Source: Tubulanus polymorphus (lineage: Eukaryota; Nemertea; Palaeonemertea; Tubulaniformes; Tubulanidae). Taken from it: a stretch of DNA of 64,000 nt. Location of the stretch: assembly GCF_964204645.1 (NCBI RefSeq), contig NC_134029.1, positions 10,346,850-10,410,849 of the forward strand, given 5' to 3'. Both the position numbers and the translations under genes were made by a program. Within the stretch, counting starts at the first letter, position 1. Every line of letters begins with the position of its first letter. A model generated the notes under the pieces. The model had not been told where the DNA came from. It did no database searches and was given only the letters and a program-made list of their open reading frames with translations. Shown piece by piece: positions 61,065 through 64,000 of the stretch.

Positions 61065-61700
61065 GGATTCATTTACAGTAATCTTAAATCCTTTCGCGTT
61101 CGGGACAACGTTTGTGTCGCGACTGTTGTCACTGTTGTCACGAGTGTATTAGTACAGTTCCGAAACCCGATTGGATCATCTATGGAATGCTCGTCGCCGT
61201 TCTGATCGATTACTCTTTGTCAATATAATACTTTGTAAATTCTGTTACGTAAAAAGTTTTGCTGTTCGAGTTATTCAAATGCTGATATGCAGCCGTTCTA
61301 AGGAGGAATTCACACAGTTTGTGGCTGTAGGGGCAATTGATCTCGCTACTAGGTGAGTCCCCTGCGGTTACTGCGATACAGGTAAAAGGAGATCGCAAGA
61401 GCTACTAGGCTAAACGCCAGTGATATATAGCTAATAAGGTTGGATTGGGACACGCCCAGAAATAGGTTAGATGAGGTTGCCCGCCAAGGCGACACAATGG
61501 CATTGCCCCTCTGCTGACTTTACGGAAGCAGGTAGTGAACTTCTGCTCAGCGTCAGCCACCTTGTCCCATTTGTCCGTCTTAATTGTTATGTGTGGCAGT
61601 ATCACCTGATGGATTTTGGATGAGTGAAATGAAGGGTCGAGAAAATCCCTTTTCTCGTTCATAGACATGTGTTTGAAAAAAGATAAAATAACCGGCAGGT

Positions 61701-62204
61701 TCACCGGGTGTGAATGGGTGTCGTACTGGATTGATGAGAGGTACTAATCTTGGGCGGGATTTTGAATGCAGAGGATGTAATACCACATCCGCACGGTAGT
61801 TTAATTTGGCATATAGTGCACGAGCTGATCGCCTGCGCAGGTTTGCCTGGACAAGTCATAAACACCTCCCAGCCACTCACCAGGTATGATCCTGAGCCAA
61901 GATCGAGAGCTCCCTCGAATGATCCAAATTCTTGATATCTGATATCGCAAAACTTCATGATATTTTCATGATTATTGAAAAAAACGGCGCTGGCGCATGG
62001 TGGAACGGACCGAGATCGAAGGGACCGTGCAGTGGGGCAAACTTTTACACCTTTACCCGCACATTGTAGAAAATGCTTCGCTTCGAACTGCGTATAATAG
62101 TCACCGGTTTGTGTTACGCCTATATAATCAGGGAGGTCTTTGATTAGCGTGCAGTTATGAGAAGAAGCAGTCACAGGTAGCAGCATGACCGATACAGAGA
62201 ACAC
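61701..62204 (-). pseudogene. Env-like ORF, N-terminal part
   Basis: The ORF opens with a hydrophobic leader (MFSVSVMLLPVTASSHNC) that resembles a signal peptide. A cysteine-rich ectodomain follows, with KVCPTARS, MTCPGKPAQAI and CTICQIKLPCGCGI. Its position after integrase fits an envelope-like gene, but I cannot name its fusion class. Confidence 0.5.
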
Positions 62205-62376
62205 GTCAAAAATGCTACTTATCTTCGTGATCGGGAACTTGACATTAATGTATATCGCTTTATCCGTCCTTGTTTATAGAACATTACGGATCTGGTAGTA
62301 GTGACCAGGAGTTGAATACGATAACGTAAATCCTGGATAGTCCGTAGATAAGAGATCCTCAATCGAACTCAAAGTT

Positions 62377-62721
62377 TTAGCAATTCCGTGAGAAGGGACA
62401 AGCTTGATTAACAAAATTCATTTTGATTTCTTTAAATGCATCGATTAAATCCTTTGATACATTTCGAGATGGTTCCCACGATGGAGGAAAATCTCCAACC
62501 CATTTAACTAGATATTGACGGCGTCCCTTGTTTTTTCGCGAGGCGAGCAGGCATTCTACCGGATAAGACGTATCCGTGGACGGCATTTTAGCGTTAGGCT
62601 TGGGCACGGGGGAAGCTGTTGTTGGAACCACGCTGTCAGTTTGCTGTTGGGATAGTGGTGATGGATCGTTTGAGACAGGTGTTGTTTTAATCTCAGTAAC
62701 CCTTGGCTGTGTTTGTGTCAA
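62377..62721 (-). pseudogene. Gypsy chromodomain
   Basis: After a Pro/Ser/Thr-rich linker, YPVECLLASRKNKGRRQYLV, KWVGDFPPSWEP and NVSKDLIDAFKEI form a chromodomain with the aromatic and W-EP features of chromovirus integrase tails. Such domains steer integration to marked chromatin. Confidence 0.85.
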
Positions 62722-63037
62722 ATTTGTAGGTTTATCTGGATGATCTAGATCCTTATGTACATTTCGATTTAATTTACCAGTACCAATCTTGCGGGCATTT
62801 GGGTCGGTATAGCTTTTTAAGCGATTGGCATGAACCGGGGATTTCAGAGTTCGGTCTGCGTTCGTCGTCAGTAGGTAATTGACGGGTGATATTTACTTCA
62901 CTATGACGAATGGTGAAGAGGGTGAAGAACCTTTTTTGATAAACCCTTGATTGTACGTTGACTACGTAGCCAAACTAAATCCCCTTCCTGGTACACAGGA
63001 TCTGTGACCTTGGGTCTTTTATCGTGTTTTGACTTTG

Positions 63038-63637
63038 TTATATCTTGCGACTTTTCCAAATTAGATTTTGCCCAAACTCTCGCTTCCTCGAGCTTACGGC
63101 TGAATTCCTGGACGTATTCGTCAGCAGAGTGAAATTCATGCTCGGGGGGGGGGGGGGGTAAAAGTGAGGTATCAATTCGGTTCCTGGCTTCACGCCCGTG
63201 GGGGGGGGGGGTAAAAGTGAGGTATCAATTCGGTTCCTGGCTTCACGCCCGTGCATCAGGTAATATGGTGTAGCCTGTGCTTTTGACGGTCGTGGTCCTA
63301 TAGGCGTGAAGGAGTGGTTTGATAAATTCATCCCAATTGGTCTGTTTGGTGTCACAAAACATGATCAAACCCTATATCAAAGTGCCATTCTATTTCTCGG
63401 TAAGCCCATCTGTGCATGGATGGTACGCCGAGGTACGGATTTGGGAAGTGTCAAATAAAGTGCAAAGTTCATTTACAAGGGGATGATAAGAAGTTAGCTC
63501 CCCTATCACTCAAAATTGCGCGCGGCGCACCGTGGGTACATAATATCTCGTCAGATAAAATCCGCGCTATCATGGTCGCGGAGATATTTTTCGTTTCCCA
63601 GCGTTTTCCAGCCCTCGCGTAAGATAATCGGTAATAA
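63038..63637 (-). pseudogene. Gypsy integrase core and C-terminus, broken
   Basis: In shifting frames the minus strand shows VVITDYLTR, then SAYHPCTDGLTEK and NWDEFIKPL with HAYRTT-like sequence, then ATPYYLMHGREAR. The middle is disrupted by frameshifts and by a poly-G-linked tandem duplication at 63144-63253. Confidence 0.7.
63144..63253. repeat. Tandem duplication with poly-G tracts
   Basis: Two copies of a 42-bp unit (taaaagtgaggtatcaattc to ttcacgcccgtg) each follow a G-run, of about 15 and 12 G. The copies appear identical, so the duplication is recent. G-runs of this length can form quadruplexes or be assembly slippage. Confidence 0.9.
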
Positions 63638-63886
63638 CTACACTATACTGGTTCCCCTTCTCGTACGGTGTATAGGACCAACATAATCTATAGCAATTTT
63701 GTCAAATGGGGCATCTACTGCAGGTATTGGAATCTGGGGGGCCGTAACTTTGTGTTTAGGGAATTTCTTTCCATTGCACATTACACAAGATTTGACCCAG
63801 TGTGCTACATCCACGTACATGCCTTGCCAGTAATATTTAGCGCGTATTTTGTCGTAGGTTTTGTCAAACCCAAAATGACCAGCCAA
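63638..63886 (-). pseudogene. Gypsy integrase: zinc domain and start of core
   Basis: AGHFGFDKTYDKIRAKYYW and WVKSCVMCNGKK form the H2C2 zinc domain. FDKIAIDYVGPI carries the first catalytic aspartate. The frame then shifts. Confidence 0.88.
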
Positions 63887-64000
63887 GACGTCATAAGCGA
63901 TAAGTAATAATGTTGATTAATCACTCAAAACATGCATAAAATTTGATTATTTCGAAAGGTACCTGTGTTAGTTTGTGAATTAAGCCATTAATTGTGGACT

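Larger units (their letters stand above)
60720..63900 (-). mobile_element. Ty3/Gypsy retroelement with chromodomain and env-like ORF, 3' half
   Basis: On the minus strand, integrase (63886-63038), chromodomain (62721-62377) and an env-like region (62204-60720) follow in the standard 3' order. The gag, protease and reverse transcriptase parts would lie beyond the right edge of the window. Frameshifts and stops occur in the integrase core and between env-like blocks. Confidence 0.8.

Overview
The window is AT-rich animal DNA, most likely from a mollusc or another lophotrochozoan. Genes are split into short exons with GT-AG introns. The repeats include pearl-like elements with 154-bp core repeats and ACGG-type runs, a group first described in bivalves. 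There is nothing prokaryotic: no operons, ribosome-binding sites or CRISPR array.

Region 1 (218-20363, minus strand) holds the one host gene I can support. It is an ADAMTS-like secreted matrix protein of the ADAMTSL1/ADAMTSL3 (punctin, C. elegans MADD-4) type. Thirteen exons join in one consistent reading frame of 947 codons: a TSP1 repeat, an ADAMTS Cys-rich module, seven more TSP1 repeats, one Ig domain, two more TSP1 repeats and a C-terminal PLAC domain with its stop codon. Exon 7 and the PLAC exon are too short for ORF calling and were found by reading the minus strand. The first exon(s), with the start codon and signal peptide, were not found. Two features stand out: the ADAMTS spacer module is missing, and one intron has a GC donor.

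The introns of this gene carry pearl-like elements, palindromic MITEs with 6-bp target duplications, tRNA-derived SINE sequence and a foldback of inverted octamer arrays around a 49-50-bp tandem repeat.

Region 2 (20.4-39.9 kb) is mostly featureless AT-rich DNA with microsatellites, small MITEs, two more pearl-like copies and a LINE fragment.

Region 3 (39.9-57.6 kb) is a nest of transposons. A CR1/L2-like LINE appears in two pieces on either side of a Harbinger-like MITE. The MITE is split by a BEL/Pao retrotransposon (BEL-1; LTRs, TSD CGATG). BEL-1 is in turn broken by a long-TIR DNA element and, inside its integrase, by a second BEL/Pao element on the opposite strand (BEL-2; TSD GGTGC). Beyond it, at 55.7-57.1 kb, a TCGA/CGATAT-rich element is split by nested copies of the same 6-bp-TSD MITE family seen in the ADAMTSL introns.

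Region 4 (57.6-64 kb) holds a decayed Polinton/Maverick-type DNA polymerase fragment and the 3' half of a Ty3/Gypsy element on the minus strand, with integrase, chromodomain and an env-like reading frame. That element runs off the right edge.

All mobile-element coding regions show stops, frameshifts or deletions and look inactive. I found no new multi-gene system. The most distinctive observations are the spacer-less ADAMTSL with its GC-AG intron, the datable nest of insertions with clean TSDs, and the self-nesting MITE family with 6-bp TSDs.
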